Shown here in pieces: positions 37,456 to 47,138 of a DNA stretch of 64,000 bases (within the stretch, counting starts at the first letter, position 1; each line of letters starts with the position of its first letter). A model generated the notes under the pieces. That model was given only the letters and a program-made list of their open reading frames with translations, did no database searches and was not told the DNA's origin. Source of the stretch: Hyphomonas polymorpha PS728. Lineage in GTDB: Bacteria; Pseudomonadota; Alphaproteobacteria; Caulobacterales; Hyphomonadaceae. Made by a program: the position numbers and the translations under genes. Where the stretch lies: contig NZ_ARYM01000003.1 in assembly GCF_000685315.1 (NCBI RefSeq), forward strand, positions 124,001-188,000. Reading direction: 5' to 3'.

Positions 37456-39807
37456 TCAGAATGAGCGGGACAGGGAAATGCCGAAGCTCCGCGGCGCGCC
37501 GGTGTACCGCCGGATCACATCAGAGGTGCGCGCAACGTTGTTCCAATAGTATTCGTCCGTGAGGTTTCGGACAAACACGCTTGCCTGCCACGCACCATCC
37601 GCCGCTTCGATACCAGCGCGGGCATCAACCACCGTATACGCATCAATATCAAGACGCGGGTCGTCTCCGAAGCCGGATGTTGTCGCACTGCGATAATTGG
37701 CGTTCACGCCTGCGAACGCATTGAGACCCGAAGTGATGGGGGTTGCGTACTGTCCGTCAAAGACCAGCTGATATTTTGGTGTGTAAGGGAACGCATCGCC
37801 CTTGAAGTTTGCCGCCAGGCCGAGGATGCTGAAATTGTTGAAATCCTCGGTGACTTCGGAGTCTATATACGTGCCCGCCAGGGTGAGCGTGAGGCCTTCG
37901 AGTGGGAAGACGTTGGCCTGAAGCTCTGCGCCACGGATTTCCGATTTGGGCACATTCACAAGGCCGGGCAGCACTCCGAGAATAGTGGGCAGGCGTCCTT
38001 GCAGCTGCTTGTCTTCATACTCATAGGCAAACACGGCGCCCGTGGCTTCGATCAGGTTACGGACGAGAGGGGCTTTGAAGCCGGCTTCATAGGCAAGAAC
38101 CGATTCCTGCGTAACAGGAGCGAGTTCGGATTGTTCGATTGCCGGGATGGTGGGCGAGCTTCCGGTCTTGTAGCCCTTGCTGATGTTAGCATAGAGCAGC
38201 ACGCCGTCTGCCGGGGTCCAGTCGAGCCCAGCACGCCAGGAGACGTTGTCTTCGTTCAGCTTGTCCCGGCGGAAGCCCGGCGTCAGCGTCTGATCAACCG
38301 AAACGCAATCGCCCACACCAATGACTACCGGCGCCAGACCGGCGCGGCCGCGGATCACATTGACCAGTGTACCGTAAGTGGCGGCCGACGTGGGGCTGCC
38401 GGCTGCCGCGCACCCAACCGAGGTAAGTTCAACCTCCGTATACCGCACACCTGCGTGTGCGGTGACCGTCGAGGTGAGGTCGTAGTCCAGATTGGCAAAG
38501 ATCGCGGACGTGTCAAATGTCTGGTCCCCGATCAGGCGGACTGCATCGGTGCGCATACCCGGGATCGTGGAGTAGGAGCTGGTTGTGTAGGGAAATTCGA
38601 ACAGATCGTCTTCGCTTGATTTGTCCCGGGAGTAGTTTCCACCAAGCACCACATTGCTCCGCTCTCCCTGCCAAGCCAGGCGCAGTTCTTGGGAAAAGGA
38701 AGACAGTTCCCCGGCGACTTCGGTAAGCGAGGCTTTGGCCGATGTTCCGTCCTGATCGACGAGCTGGTCGACGTCCATTGCGGAGTAAGCGGTCAGCGAG
38801 GTCAGCGTGAGGCTTGGCGACAGGTCATAGTCTGCCCGCACGGAGGCCTGCCAGAAGCTGTTGTCCTTTTTCAGCGCTTCGCCCTCGTCCCAGTCTGCAA
38901 TGCGGTTGTCTGACGGGGCGACGGGATAGTTCGCCACAATCGGAACCTGGCTGATATAGGCCGGCGCCGAGTAGATCGTATCGATCCGCTGGGCAGCCTG
39001 GGTTTCGGAATTGTCGACGAAGCCGTTGAGATTGATCAGCAGCGAGAGGTTTTCTGCAGCCTGCCAGTCAAACTGCAGGCGTCCCTGATAGAAGCTCTTG
39101 GCGCCAAGCGTATCATCGCGTGTGAGGCTCTCCTGCCATCCGTCGCTCACAAGGGCGCGTGCGGAGAAACGGGCATTGAGCGTATCCGAAAGCGGCGCGT
39201 TGACGTGGCCTGTTGCGTCCAGCGTGTTGAAGCTGGAATAGCTTGCCGCGATTTTTCCCGACATATCGGAGCGGGGCTTGGCAGCGATGTAGTTGATGGC
39301 GCCGCCGGTGGAGTTCTGGCCGAAGAGTGTGCCTTGCGGCCCTTTCAGAACCTCTACCCGGTCGAGGTCAAATGCGGCGCCCTGGGCCATGATCGAGAAA
39401 GGCAGCGACACTTCATCCTGATACACGGCAACGGTTGGCCGTGAGCCGAGCGTCGTGTCAAAGAAGCCGACGCCGCGCAGCGAATAAACCGGAACGCTGG
39501 CACCGCTTTCAACATAGCTGAGGCCGGGCGTGAACTTCACCAGAGACTCGATATCGCTCACGCCGCGTGCGGTCAGCTGATCGCCGGACAGGGCAGTGAT
39601 CGACATTGGCACTTCGTTCAGCGATTGTTCGCGCTTCTGCGCGGTGACAACGATGGTGCCGAGCGTGCGGGCCGTTTCTTCGCTCGCTGGCGCGGCTGTT
39701 TCTACGGTTTCCGGCGGGGAACTGGCTTCCTGCGCGAATGCAGGGGCGGCCAGGGCCATGACAGCGCTGGTGCTCAGAAGAATAGTCCGAATACAGATCT
39801 TATGCAT
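37456..39807 (-). CDS. TonB-dependent outer-membrane receptor
   Basis: A 783-residue receptor. Signal peptide MHKICIRTILLSTSAVMALAAPAFA; plug domain about 50-165 (LGTIVVTAQKREQSLNEVPMSI, EVLKGPQGTLFGQNSTGGAINYI); then a 22-strand barrel ending RSFGISLSRSF with the terminal Phe typical of outer-membrane proteins. It belongs to the large sphingomonad/caulobacter-type family for organic substrates rather than classical siderophore receptors. The start is ATG 39807 with GGGAGG eight bases upstream. It is divergent from the aldehyde dehydrogenase gene, suggesting uptake of that pathway's substrate. Confidence 0.93.
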   Translation of the reverse strand: MHKICIRTILLSTSAVMALAAPAFAQEASSPPETVETAAPASEETARTLGTIVVTAQKREQSLNEVPMSITALSGDQLTARGVSDIESLVKFTPGLSYVESGASVPVYSLRGVGFFDTTLGSRPTVAVYQDEVSLPFSIMAQGAAFDLDRVEVLKGPQGTLFGQNSTGGAINYIAAKPRSDMSGKIAASYSSFNTLDATGHVNAPLSDTLNARFSARALVSDGWQESLTRDDTLGAKSFYQGRLQFDWQAAENLSLLINLNGFVDNSETQAAQRIDTIYSAPAYISQVPIVANYPVAPSDNRIADWDEGEALKKDNSFWQASVRADYDLSPSLTLTSLTAYSAMDVDQLVDQDGTSAKASLTEVAGELSSFSQELRLAWQGERSNVVLGGNYSRDKSSEDDLFEFPYTTSSYSTIPGMRTDAVRLIGDQTFDTSAIFANLDYDLTSTVTAHAGVRYTEVELTSVGCAAAGSPTSAATYGTLVNVIRGRAGLAPVVIGVGDCVSVDQTLTPGFRRDKLNEDNVSWRAGLDWTPADGVLLYANISKGYKTGSSPTIPAIEQSELAPVTQESVLAYEAGFKAPLVRNLIEATGAVFAYEYEDKQLQGRLPTILGVLPGLVNVPKSEIRGAELQANVFPLEGLTLTLAGTYIDSEVTEDFNNFSILGLAANFKGDAFPYTPKYQLVFDGQYATPITSGLNAFAGVNANYRSATTSGFGDDPRLDIDAYTVVDARAGIEAADGAWQASVFVRNLTDEYYWNNVARTSDVIRRYTGAPRSFGISLSRSF

Positions 39808-39976
39808 TCTAATTGCCTCCCTGCGGACGTCGTCTGTGCCACGTCCTTGTTGATCTTTCCCGATCTGGTGAATTCCCGGCTGCCAATCGTCAAATTCTTT
39901 TCTGGGCGCTTCTATTCTTTCTGGGAATATTGCCGCGAGACAGAAATGCACTGCGGGAATAGGTGGTGCCTGATAT

Positions 39977-40005
39977 GAATTGGTTCATTCCCGGACCGAA
40001 TTGGT
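39977..40005. promoter_or_regulatory. Direct repeat GAATTGGT, candidate regulator site
   Basis: GAATTGGT occurs at 39977-39984 and 39998-40005, a 21-bp period (two helical turns), in the 241-base region between the divergent TonB receptor and aldehyde dehydrogenase genes. Direct repeats two turns apart fit AraC- or LysR-like binding, but no regulator gene is immediately adjacent. Confidence 0.4.
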
Positions 40006-40048
40006 AAGAGGACGGGCAAAAGCAAAGTGCGGGAAGGGACAAGCGAGG

Positions 40049-41533
40049 ATGTTGGAAGACCGACGGCTTTCGGAAGAAACGCGTCAGCGGATGAGCCGGC
40101 CATTCCAGATGCTCATCGGCGGAAAGTGGTGCGATAGCAGTTCGGGCAGAACACTCGCGGTGCTCAATCCGGCGACAGGCGAGCAGATTGCCGTCATCCC
40201 GGAAGGCGATGCGGGTGATGTGGATTTGGCCGTCGAGGCTGCAACCGCGGCGTTTGTGCGCAAGTTGTGGAGCGGGCTCGCGCCGGGCAGGAGATCAGCC
40301 ATTCTATGGCGTGCAGCTGACCTGATAGACCAGCGCGCGCGTGAGCTGGCCGAGCTGGAAACGCTTGATAATGGCAAGCCCCTGACCGCCGCGCTCGGCA
40401 TGGATTTACCCATGGCGGCGAGCGTTTTCAGATACTGGGCGGGATGGTGCACCAAGATAGCGGGCACGGCGCCCGTCGTGGACCTCCCGGGCGATTTCGC
40501 TGCGATGACGGTCAAGGAGCCTGTTGGTGTCGTGGGCCTGATCGTTCCGTGGAACTTTCCGCTGCTGAACGCTGCGGTCAAACTCGGGCCTGCGCTCGCA
40601 GCAGGCTGTACAGTTGTGCTGAAGCCGGCCGAGCAGGCTTCGCTGACGACCCTGTGTCTGGGGGAAATTCTTCTGGAGGCCGGTGTTCCCCCGGGCGCGG
40701 TGAACATCGTGACAGGGCTGGGGGCAGTGGCAGGCGCCCGCATTGCAGAGCATCCGGGCATTGCAAAGATATCATTCACAGGCTCGACGGCTGTTGGCAA
40801 ACAGCTGATCGCTGCCTCCCAGGGCAACCTGAAACGCCTGACCCTGGAGCTTGGCGGAAAATCGCCCGCGATCGTGTTGCCGGATGCGGACCTCAGCCGT
40901 GCGGTCCCGGCGGTAGCGAACGGCATTTTCCGGAATGCGGGGCAGATCTGTGCGGCGGCGTCCCGGCTGCTGGTGCATCGCAGCCTGTTTGATCAGACGG
41001 TTGAGGGCATCGTGCAGCTGGCGCGGCAGCATGTGCTGGGCGACGGGCTGGACCCGTCTACAACCCTCGGCCCGGTAATATCGCAGGCGCAGTTCCGGCG
41101 TGTGCTGGGGATGATCGAGGACGCGCGGCAGGCAGGTGGCGATATCATTACAGGCGGCGGCGCTGTCGAGCGGCCCGGATACTTTGTTGAGCCAACCGTC
41201 ATTGCCGGCGTTTCTGCGACAAAGGGAATTGCCGTAGACGAAGTGTTCGGCCCCGTGCTTGTGGCGCTGCCATTTGATGATGCCGAGGAGGCTGTCCAAC
41301 TGGCCAACACAACCGAGTATGGGCTTTCGGCGAGCATCTGGACACGGGATATCGGACAGGCCCATCGTCTTGCCCGCGCTGTTCATGCCGGGACGGTTAC
41401 GATCAATTCCGGGATGATTGCCGGCCCCGGGCTGCCATTTGGCGGGTTCAAACAATCAGGATGGGGGCGCGAAGGCGGCGCTGAAGGTCTCGATGCCTAT
41501 CTGGAAACCAAGACCATCGTGACCAGCTTCTGA
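40049..41533 (+). CDS. NAD(P)-dependent aldehyde dehydrogenase
   Basis: A 494-residue ALDH-superfamily enzyme. Seen: VVGLIVPWNFPLLNAAVKLGPALAAGCTVVLKPAEQ (substrate/cofactor region), SFTGSTAVGK (NAD loop), LELGGKSPAIV (catalytic Glu), FRNAGQICAAASRLLV (nucleophile Cys) and the C-terminal SGWGREGG. The start is taken at ATG 40049 (MLEDRRLSEE). It is convergent with the GMC dehydrogenase, so alcohol to aldehyde to acid steps are encoded side by side. The substrate is likely a large or aliphatic aldehyde. Confidence 0.92.
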   Translation: MLEDRRLSEETRQRMSRPFQMLIGGKWCDSSSGRTLAVLNPATGEQIAVIPEGDAGDVDLAVEAATAAFVRKLWSGLAPGRRSAILWRAADLIDQRARELAELETLDNGKPLTAALGMDLPMAASVFRYWAGWCTKIAGTAPVVDLPGDFAAMTVKEPVGVVGLIVPWNFPLLNAAVKLGPALAAGCTVVLKPAEQASLTTLCLGEILLEAGVPPGAVNIVTGLGAVAGARIAEHPGIAKISFTGSTAVGKQLIAASQGNLKRLTLELGGKSPAIVLPDADLSRAVPAVANGIFRNAGQICAAASRLLVHRSLFDQTVEGIVQLARQHVLGDGLDPSTTLGPVISQAQFRRVLGMIEDARQAGGDIITGGGAVERPGYFVEPTVIAGVSATKGIAVDEVFGPVLVALPFDDAEEAVQLANTTEYGLSASIWTRDIGQAHRLARAVHAGTVTINSGMIAGPGLPFGGFKQSGWGREGGAEGLDAYLETKTIVTSF

Positions 41534-41540
41534 GGTTTGG

Positions 41541-43148
41541 TCAGCGCCCGGCCCGAATGAAATCTGCGGCCCGTTCGCCGATCATCACGGCCGGCGCATT
41601 TGTGTGCCCCCCGATCAGGGACGGCATCACGGAAGCGTCAGCCACGCGCAGGTTTTCGGTGCCGTGAACTCGAAGCTCCGGACTGACGACGGCTACGGAT
41701 GGGTCGGTGCCCATCCGGCATGTCCCGACGGGATGCTGCGCCGTGACGACCGTTGAGCGGATGTAGGCGTCCAATGCCGCATCACTCTCAATGTCCTTGC
41801 CCGGAAATATTTCATCGCCGGCAAATTCCGAGAGTGGCGCGGTGCGCACCAGATCCCGGAACCAGCGAATGTTATAGCGGAGGCGGTCGATGTCCTCCTG
41901 CGCCTGCAGAATGTTGAGCCGGATGACCGGCGTGGCTTCGGGATCGGCAGAGCGCAATGTGACGCTGCCGGTGCTGGAAGGATGCAGCACCACGTTCAAA
42001 TTGGTGAGCACTTCAGGCTTTGGACTGACGATTCCCGGAAACCAGACGCGCGCATCCAGCGCCGTGGGCATGACGATGTTTTCAAGGTCAGGCCGCTCGA
42101 GGCCGGGTTGGGATTTGTGGTAGATGATGGCCGAGAGCGGAACGGTGGATGGGAAGCCCCTACCCGTGAGCATCCAGCCAAGCCCCGACAATGCCAGCCG
42201 ATCGGCCCGGATCTTTCCGGAAAAGCCAAGAGGTTGACGGGCCTGGAAGCCCATGGCGGCGAGCGGGTGCTCCTTCAGGTTCTGGCCGACGCCCGGAAGA
42301 TCGAGCACCGGAGTTACACCGGCCCGGCGCAGGTCGTCACCGCGTCCGATACCGGAGAGCATGAGGAGGTGGGGGGAGGCATAGGCGCCGCCGCACAGAA
42401 TGGCTTCCTGCCCGACGGCAACCCGCTGTGGGACGTTGTTCCGGACATATTCGATGTGGGTGACCCGCCCTCGATCCAGGACAAGCCGGGTGACCCGGGC
42501 AGAGGTGATGATCGTCAGGTTGGGGCGACTGCGGGCGGGATTCAGAAAAGCCTGGGAGGCGCTCGCCCTTTTGCCGCTCGCGGTTGTCAGATCGGGGAGG
42601 CCGACGCCCTCAGGCTGTTCCCCCTCGAAATCGTCGGTGACGGGCAGCCCTGCAGCCTGTCCGGCTGACTTGAGCGCGCGGGTGAGCGGCGTATCTGCGT
42701 CCGGCCGCGAGACGCCCAGGGGACCATCTGCTCCATGCCAGTGGGAAGCCCCGCGCCAATTTGATTCCGATTTCCGGAAGAAGGGCAGAACCTCTTCATA
42801 GGCCCATCCGGTTGCTCCCATTTGCGCCCATTGGTCATAATCGCGCGGATGCCCCCGGGAGTACATCATCCCATTGACCGAAGAGGAGCCACCGAGAACC
42901 TTGCCCCGGGCTGCCGGAATGGAGCGGTCCCGCGCCCACGGTTCGGGCTCCGTTTTCAGTCCCCAGTCGTAGAGATTGGTCATGCGCAACAGCCGGAACG
43001 CCAGCGGCATTTTCAGGAAGAGGTTATTGTCGCCCGGCCCGGCTTCCAGAAGCAGAACCCGCGCGCCAGGGTCTTCACTCAACCGCGCAGCCACCACGCA
43101 GCCTGCAGAGCCGCCCCCTGCCACGACAAAATCAAAGCCATCAACCAT
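41541..43148 (-). CDS. GMC-family FAD alcohol dehydrogenase
   Basis: A 535-residue flavoprotein of the glucose-methanol-choline family, oxidising primary alcohols to aldehydes. Seen: FVVAGGGSAGCVVAARLSED (FAD Rossmann fold), GKVLGGSSSVNGMMYSRGHPRDYDQW (GMC signature 1), GAYASPHLLMLSGIG (signature 2), and active-site His positions in TAQHPVGTCRMG and GGHTNAPAVMIGERAADFI. Its length equals that of sphingomonad PEG dehydrogenase as I recall it, and it is close to AlkJ and choline dehydrogenase, so the substrate is open. It is transcribed opposite to its flanking genes. Confidence 0.92.
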   Translation of the reverse strand: MVDGFDFVVAGGGSAGCVVAARLSEDPGARVLLLEAGPGDNNLFLKMPLAFRLLRMTNLYDWGLKTEPEPWARDRSIPAARGKVLGGSSSVNGMMYSRGHPRDYDQWAQMGATGWAYEEVLPFFRKSESNWRGASHWHGADGPLGVSRPDADTPLTRALKSAGQAAGLPVTDDFEGEQPEGVGLPDLTTASGKRASASQAFLNPARSRPNLTIITSARVTRLVLDRGRVTHIEYVRNNVPQRVAVGQEAILCGGAYASPHLLMLSGIGRGDDLRRAGVTPVLDLPGVGQNLKEHPLAAMGFQARQPLGFSGKIRADRLALSGLGWMLTGRGFPSTVPLSAIIYHKSQPGLERPDLENIVMPTALDARVWFPGIVSPKPEVLTNLNVVLHPSSTGSVTLRSADPEATPVIRLNILQAQEDIDRLRYNIRWFRDLVRTAPLSEFAGDEIFPGKDIESDAALDAYIRSTVVTAQHPVGTCRMGTDPSVAVVSPELRVHGTENLRVADASVMPSLIGGHTNAPAVMIGERAADFIRAGR

Positions 43149-43428
43149 CAGGCGCCCTTTCCGGTCAGCGTGTCCCCGGTGCGCCGGGAAACGGTGTGAT
43201 CTCAGCGTTTAGGTCCCGGCTGGCCGCTGCCAAGTCAAACAACCTTTTCGGCAGGCCCATTCCTGCGGCGCATACCGGGTCGCGCGCAGTCTGTCATTCC
43301 TCTGGCTCATGAAGGCAGAGAGCAATGAATTAGTAGAAATCTGAAGACCCGCTCTAGACTCCGGAAAAATAAATTGCCCGATGCGGCCGGACGTCGCCGG
43401 ACATCGGGTATGGGAGCACACAGCAGGC

Positions 43429-44907
43429 ATGAGCAGACAGGTTCCGCTAAGCGACATTCTGGCAGTGCACGCTGCCCGCGACCCTGAACATCCTGCAGTA
43501 ACCCAGGATGGGGTAACGCTGACACGGGCGCAGCTTGATGCGCGCTCCAGCCAGCGGGCGCGTAATCTTGCCCGGGAAGGCGTCGGCTATGGGGATACGA
43601 TCCTTCTGGCGCTTCCCAACTCGCTTGCCTTTTTCGAATACACCTTCGCGATCTGGAAACTCGGCGCGATCCCGTGTCCGGTGTCCCCGCGTTTGCCACA
43701 CCATGAACTTGCCGCGCTGGCCGGACTGGCAAAGCCAGCGGTGGTCATCGGGGCGCAGATCGAAGGTTTCCGGTGCCTGAAGGTGGAGGATCCTTTCGAG
43801 GCCGATGAAAGTATTGATCTGCCGGATAGCCCTGTCTCGCGCCATTGGAAGATCATGACCAGCGGGGGATCAACCGGCAGGCCCAAGCTGATCGTTACCC
43901 AGGCGAAGGCCGTGTTCCCGGCAGAGGGAACCGGATATCTTGGGCAGGAGCCGGAAGGAACTATCCTGAGCCCGGGCCCGCTCTATCACAATGCAGCTTT
44001 CAGCGCGGCGCATCATTGCCTCTTTTCGGGCGGACACGTCGTCTGCATGGGACGCTTTGATGCCGAGCAGGCCCTTCGCCTGATAGATCAGTACAAGGTG
44101 CATCATGTCGTGGTTGTTCCCACGGTCATGAGCCGCATATGGCGTCTGCCGCAGGAAGTGCGCGACAGGTATGACCTCTCCAGCTTGAAGACGGTGGTGC
44201 ATCTTGGGGCCGCCTGTCCGCCCTGGCTGAAGCAGGCCTGGATCGGGTGGATCGGGCCGGAGCGCCTGCTGGAGGTTTATGCTGGAACGGAAGGTATCGG
44301 CTCAACCGCTATCCGGGGGGATGAATGGCTCAGCCGGCCCGGATCTGTCGGCAGGCCAACGCCGGGTGTGCGGCTGCGGATTGCCGATGCCTCGGGGAAT
44401 ACGTGCGTACCCGGAGAGATTGGCGAGATACAGTTCCAGGCTGGCGAGGAAGGGTGTCTGGGCTTTCAGTATATCGGCGCCGTAGCCGGGGTGAGCGATG
44501 GCTGGATTTCGCTGGGGGATCTGGGGCATGTTGATGCCGACGGGTATCTCTATATTTCCGACCGGCGGACGGACATGATTGTTTCGGGCGGGGTGAATCT
44601 GTTCCCGGCCGAGATCGAGGCGGCGCTCGACCGGCATCCTGGCGTGCGCGCGAGTGTTGTCATTGGTTTGCCCGACGATGATCTGGGCAACCGGGCCCAT
44701 GCCATCATTCAGACCGATCCCGGAGGGCCGGTGCCTGGGGCCAAGGAGCTTGTCGCATTTCTCCGCGAGACACTCGCCGGATTCAAGATTCCCAAGACGT
44801 TCGAATTCACGACGCGTGAGCTGAAGGATGAGGCTGGCAAGGTGCGCCGTTCGGCCCTGCGGGCAGAAAGGATCGGCCCTGCCGCCGCGAACGAGGCTGG
44901 CCGCTGA
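43429..44907 (+). CDS. AMP-dependent acyl-CoA ligase
   Basis: A 492-residue ANL-superfamily ligase. The P-loop is KIMTSGGSTGRPKLIV, the adenine-binding motif is VYAGTEGIGST, the hinge Asp region is WISLGDLGHVDADGYLYISDR, and the catalytic Lys is in KDEAGKVRRSALR. The exact P-loop and missing N-terminal extension recall bile-acid-CoA-ligase-like enzymes, so a bulky carboxylate is possible. The start ATG 43429 has only a weak AGCAGG; an upstream in-frame ATG (43381) lacks any site. It heads a ligase-hydratase-transporter run. Confidence 0.88.
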   Translation: MSRQVPLSDILAVHAARDPEHPAVTQDGVTLTRAQLDARSSQRARNLAREGVGYGDTILLALPNSLAFFEYTFAIWKLGAIPCPVSPRLPHHELAALAGLAKPAVVIGAQIEGFRCLKVEDPFEADESIDLPDSPVSRHWKIMTSGGSTGRPKLIVTQAKAVFPAEGTGYLGQEPEGTILSPGPLYHNAAFSAAHHCLFSGGHVVCMGRFDAEQALRLIDQYKVHHVVVVPTVMSRIWRLPQEVRDRYDLSSLKTVVHLGAACPPWLKQAWIGWIGPERLLEVYAGTEGIGSTAIRGDEWLSRPGSVGRPTPGVRLRIADASGNTCVPGEIGEIQFQAGEEGCLGFQYIGAVAGVSDGWISLGDLGHVDADGYLYISDRRTDMIVSGGVNLFPAEIEAALDRHPGVRASVVIGLPDDDLGNRAHAIIQTDPGGPVPGAKELVAFLRETLAGFKIPKTFEFTTRELKDEAGKVRRSALRAERIGPAAANEAGR

Positions 44908-44965
44908 GAGCGGCGCTGGACACGGAGTATTCATGACGCGCATCTACCTAGGAGAGAGCAACGCC

Positions 44966-45724
44966 ATGCCGTTGTCTGACCATACTGTTTCTTTTCAACG
45001 GTCTGGCGCGGTGGCGCTGATCGAGTTTTCCCGTCCGCCGGCAAACTTTTTCAGCGCGGCGCTGCTGGCCGAGATTGTTGCCGCATTCGAGCGGGCCGAT
45101 GCCGACCCTGATGTGCGTGCGATCGTGCTCGCTTCGGAGGGAAAAAACTTCTGCGCCGGCGCGGACCTGGCTGGAGAGGACAATGACCCGTTCGAGCTCT
45201 ACGATCAGGCCGAACGTCTCTTTGCTATTCGCAAGCCAAGTGTTGCGGCTGTGCAGGGCGCCGCGATCGGAGGGGGGCTGGGACTTGCGCTGGCGGCTGA
45301 TTTCCGTGTCGTTACGACGGGAACGCGTCTATCTGCCAACTTCGTCAAGCTGGGGATGCATCCTGGATTTGCGATGACGGCGACGCTGCCCCGGCTCGTG
45401 GGGGATCAGTGCGCCGCACTGCTGTTCCTCACAGCGCGGCGCGTGAGCGGCGAAGAAGCGGTGAATATGGGGTTGGCTGATATCATGGCCCCGTCAGAGG
45501 ATCTGCTCAACGCAGCGCTCGCTCTCGCCGGGGAGATCGCGGAGAATGCGCCCCTCGCGGTGGAGGCGACGCGCGCCACGCTTCGCAGGGAGTTTTCTCA
45601 GCACGTGCGGCGCCATACGTCTGAGGAAGCGCGCCGTCAGCTGCAGCTGAAACGAACCGAGGATTTTGCCGAGGGGGTCGCGGCGGTCAATGCGCGGCGG
45701 CCGGGCAACTGGAAGCGCCGGTGA
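44966..45724 (+). CDS. Enoyl-CoA hydratase/isomerase-family protein
   Basis: A 252-residue crotonase-fold protein, presumably hydrating or isomerising the enoyl-CoA made from the ligase product. The oxyanion-hole segments are NFCAGADLAGE and AVQGAAIGGGLGLALAADFRV. The usual second catalytic-glutamate region reads KLGMHPGFAMTATLPRLVG, in which neither glutamate position is obvious, so it may act as an isomerase or hydrolase. The start is ATG 44966 because AGGAGAG lies 9 bases upstream; an earlier ATG at 44933 is possible. Confidence 0.85.
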   Translation: MPLSDHTVSFQRSGAVALIEFSRPPANFFSAALLAEIVAAFERADADPDVRAIVLASEGKNFCAGADLAGEDNDPFELYDQAERLFAIRKPSVAAVQGAAIGGGLGLALAADFRVVTTGTRLSANFVKLGMHPGFAMTATLPRLVGDQCAALLFLTARRVSGEEAVNMGLADIMAPSEDLLNAALALAGEIAENAPLAVEATRATLRREFSQHVRRHTSEEARRQLQLKRTEDFAEGVAAVNARRPGNWKRR

Positions 45725-45802
45725 CGGATTACCCTAAACAACTCCCTATCTGCTGACTGTGTCTTGAGCACAGAGGCAGCCACCCTTCGAGAGGCCAAAG
45801 CT

Positions 45803-47125
45803 GTGAACACTCCCGTAGTATCCGCTCCAACGGATGAGGCCGCCAGCACCCGGTACCGATACATCGTCGTCTTCGTGCTGGCCTTTGCCTACATGCTCAA
45901 CTATCTCGACCGGCAGATCCTTTCGGTTCTGGCTGAACCGGTCAAACAGGATCTCGGCCTCTCGGACACTCAGCTGGGGATGCTGACGGGCTTGATGTTT
46001 GCCTTGTTCTACACGGTCTTTGGCATTCCGATCGGTGCGCTTGCAGACAGATGGAACCGTGTGCGGATTATTGCGATATCCTGTGGCATCTGGAGTGTGT
46101 TTACGGCGCTGTCGGGCCTGGCCACAAACTTTGTTACACTCGCCCTGGCCCGGATCGGGGTCGGGGTTGGAGAAGCGGGCTGTTCGCCGCCTTCCTATTC
46201 GATCATCTCCGACTACTTTCCCCCCGAGCGGCGGGGCGGCGCGCTGGCACTTTATGTGCTGGGGGTGCCTGCCGGCAGCCTGATCGGCACCATGGCGGCT
46301 GGCTGGATCGCGGTGGAGTATGGCTGGCGGAGTGCGTTTATTCTCGTCGGCCTGCTGGGCGTGTTGTTTGCACCCATTATCGTCTGGGCCGTGCGGGAAC
46401 CTGTGAGGGGCCGCTATGACAACCCGGAAAAGGGCGGCGCGCAGGACACAGGCCAGAAAGCAGGGTTCTTCGAGGCGTTTCTGTTCTTCTGGAAATCCCC
46501 GACGCTTGTGCTCAACGCCATCGCGGCGGGCGCCACATCCTTTGTCAGTTACGGTCTCATGAACTGGGCGCCGGCTTTCCTGATCCGGGTCAGGGGGATG
46601 GAGCTCTCTGAGATCGCGCTCTATTACAGTGTGGCTCTGACGGGCGCTTTGGTTCTCGGCGCATGGCTTGGCAGTGTCATCTCCGACCGCTTTGGCGCGA
46701 AAAACCCGATCTGGTATTCGCTGCTGCCAGGGGCGGGGCTATTGGTGTCTACACCCTTCATATTCGGATTTACCTCTGTGGCAGCCTGGCCGGTTGCCAT
46801 GGCTTTCCTGATCGTGCCGCTGGTGCTCAAATCCGTCTATCTCGTTCCTGCGCTCGCCCTGTTGCAGAACCGGTCGCCAGCGCGCTACCGGGCAACGGCC
46901 AGCGCGGTGATGCTGTTCCTCCTCAACCTTATCGGACTGGGTTGTGGCCCGTTATTCGTCGGTATGATGAGTGACTATCTGGAACCGCGTTATGGCGTGA
47001 TGGCGCTGGGCTACTCGCTGAACTGGCTGGCACCGTTCATGGTACTCGCTTTCCTGCTGCAGTGCGCGACTGCGCTCAGCATGGTGCGGGATCGCCGCCG
47101 CAATGCAAACGCCGGCCACGCCTGA
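45803..47125 (+). CDS. MFS transporter, spinster-like
   Basis: A 440-residue major-facilitator protein with 12 predicted helices. YMLNYLDRQILSVLAEPVKQDLGLSDTQLGMLTGLMFALFY and GALADRWNRVRIIAI are the spinster-type N-terminal and loop 2-3 motifs. A central cytoplasmic loop lies around residues 200-225. I take the GTG at 45803 as start because GAGAGG lies 8 bases upstream; the TTG at 45764 has no such site. It probably moves the substrate across the inner membrane after TonB-dependent entry. Confidence 0.88.
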   Translation: MNTPVVSAPTDEAASTRYRYIVVFVLAFAYMLNYLDRQILSVLAEPVKQDLGLSDTQLGMLTGLMFALFYTVFGIPIGALADRWNRVRIIAISCGIWSVFTALSGLATNFVTLALARIGVGVGEAGCSPPSYSIISDYFPPERRGGALALYVLGVPAGSLIGTMAAGWIAVEYGWRSAFILVGLLGVLFAPIIVWAVREPVRGRYDNPEKGGAQDTGQKAGFFEAFLFFWKSPTLVLNAIAAGATSFVSYGLMNWAPAFLIRVRGMELSEIALYYSVALTGALVLGAWLGSVISDRFGAKNPIWYSLLPGAGLLVSTPFIFGFTSVAAWPVAMAFLIVPLVLKSVYLVPALALLQNRSPARYRATASAVMLFLLNLIGLGCGPLFVGMMSDYLEPRYGVMALGYSLNWLAPFMVLAFLLQCATALSMVRDRRRNANAGHA

Positions 47126-47138
47126 CTATCAGCGCGGA

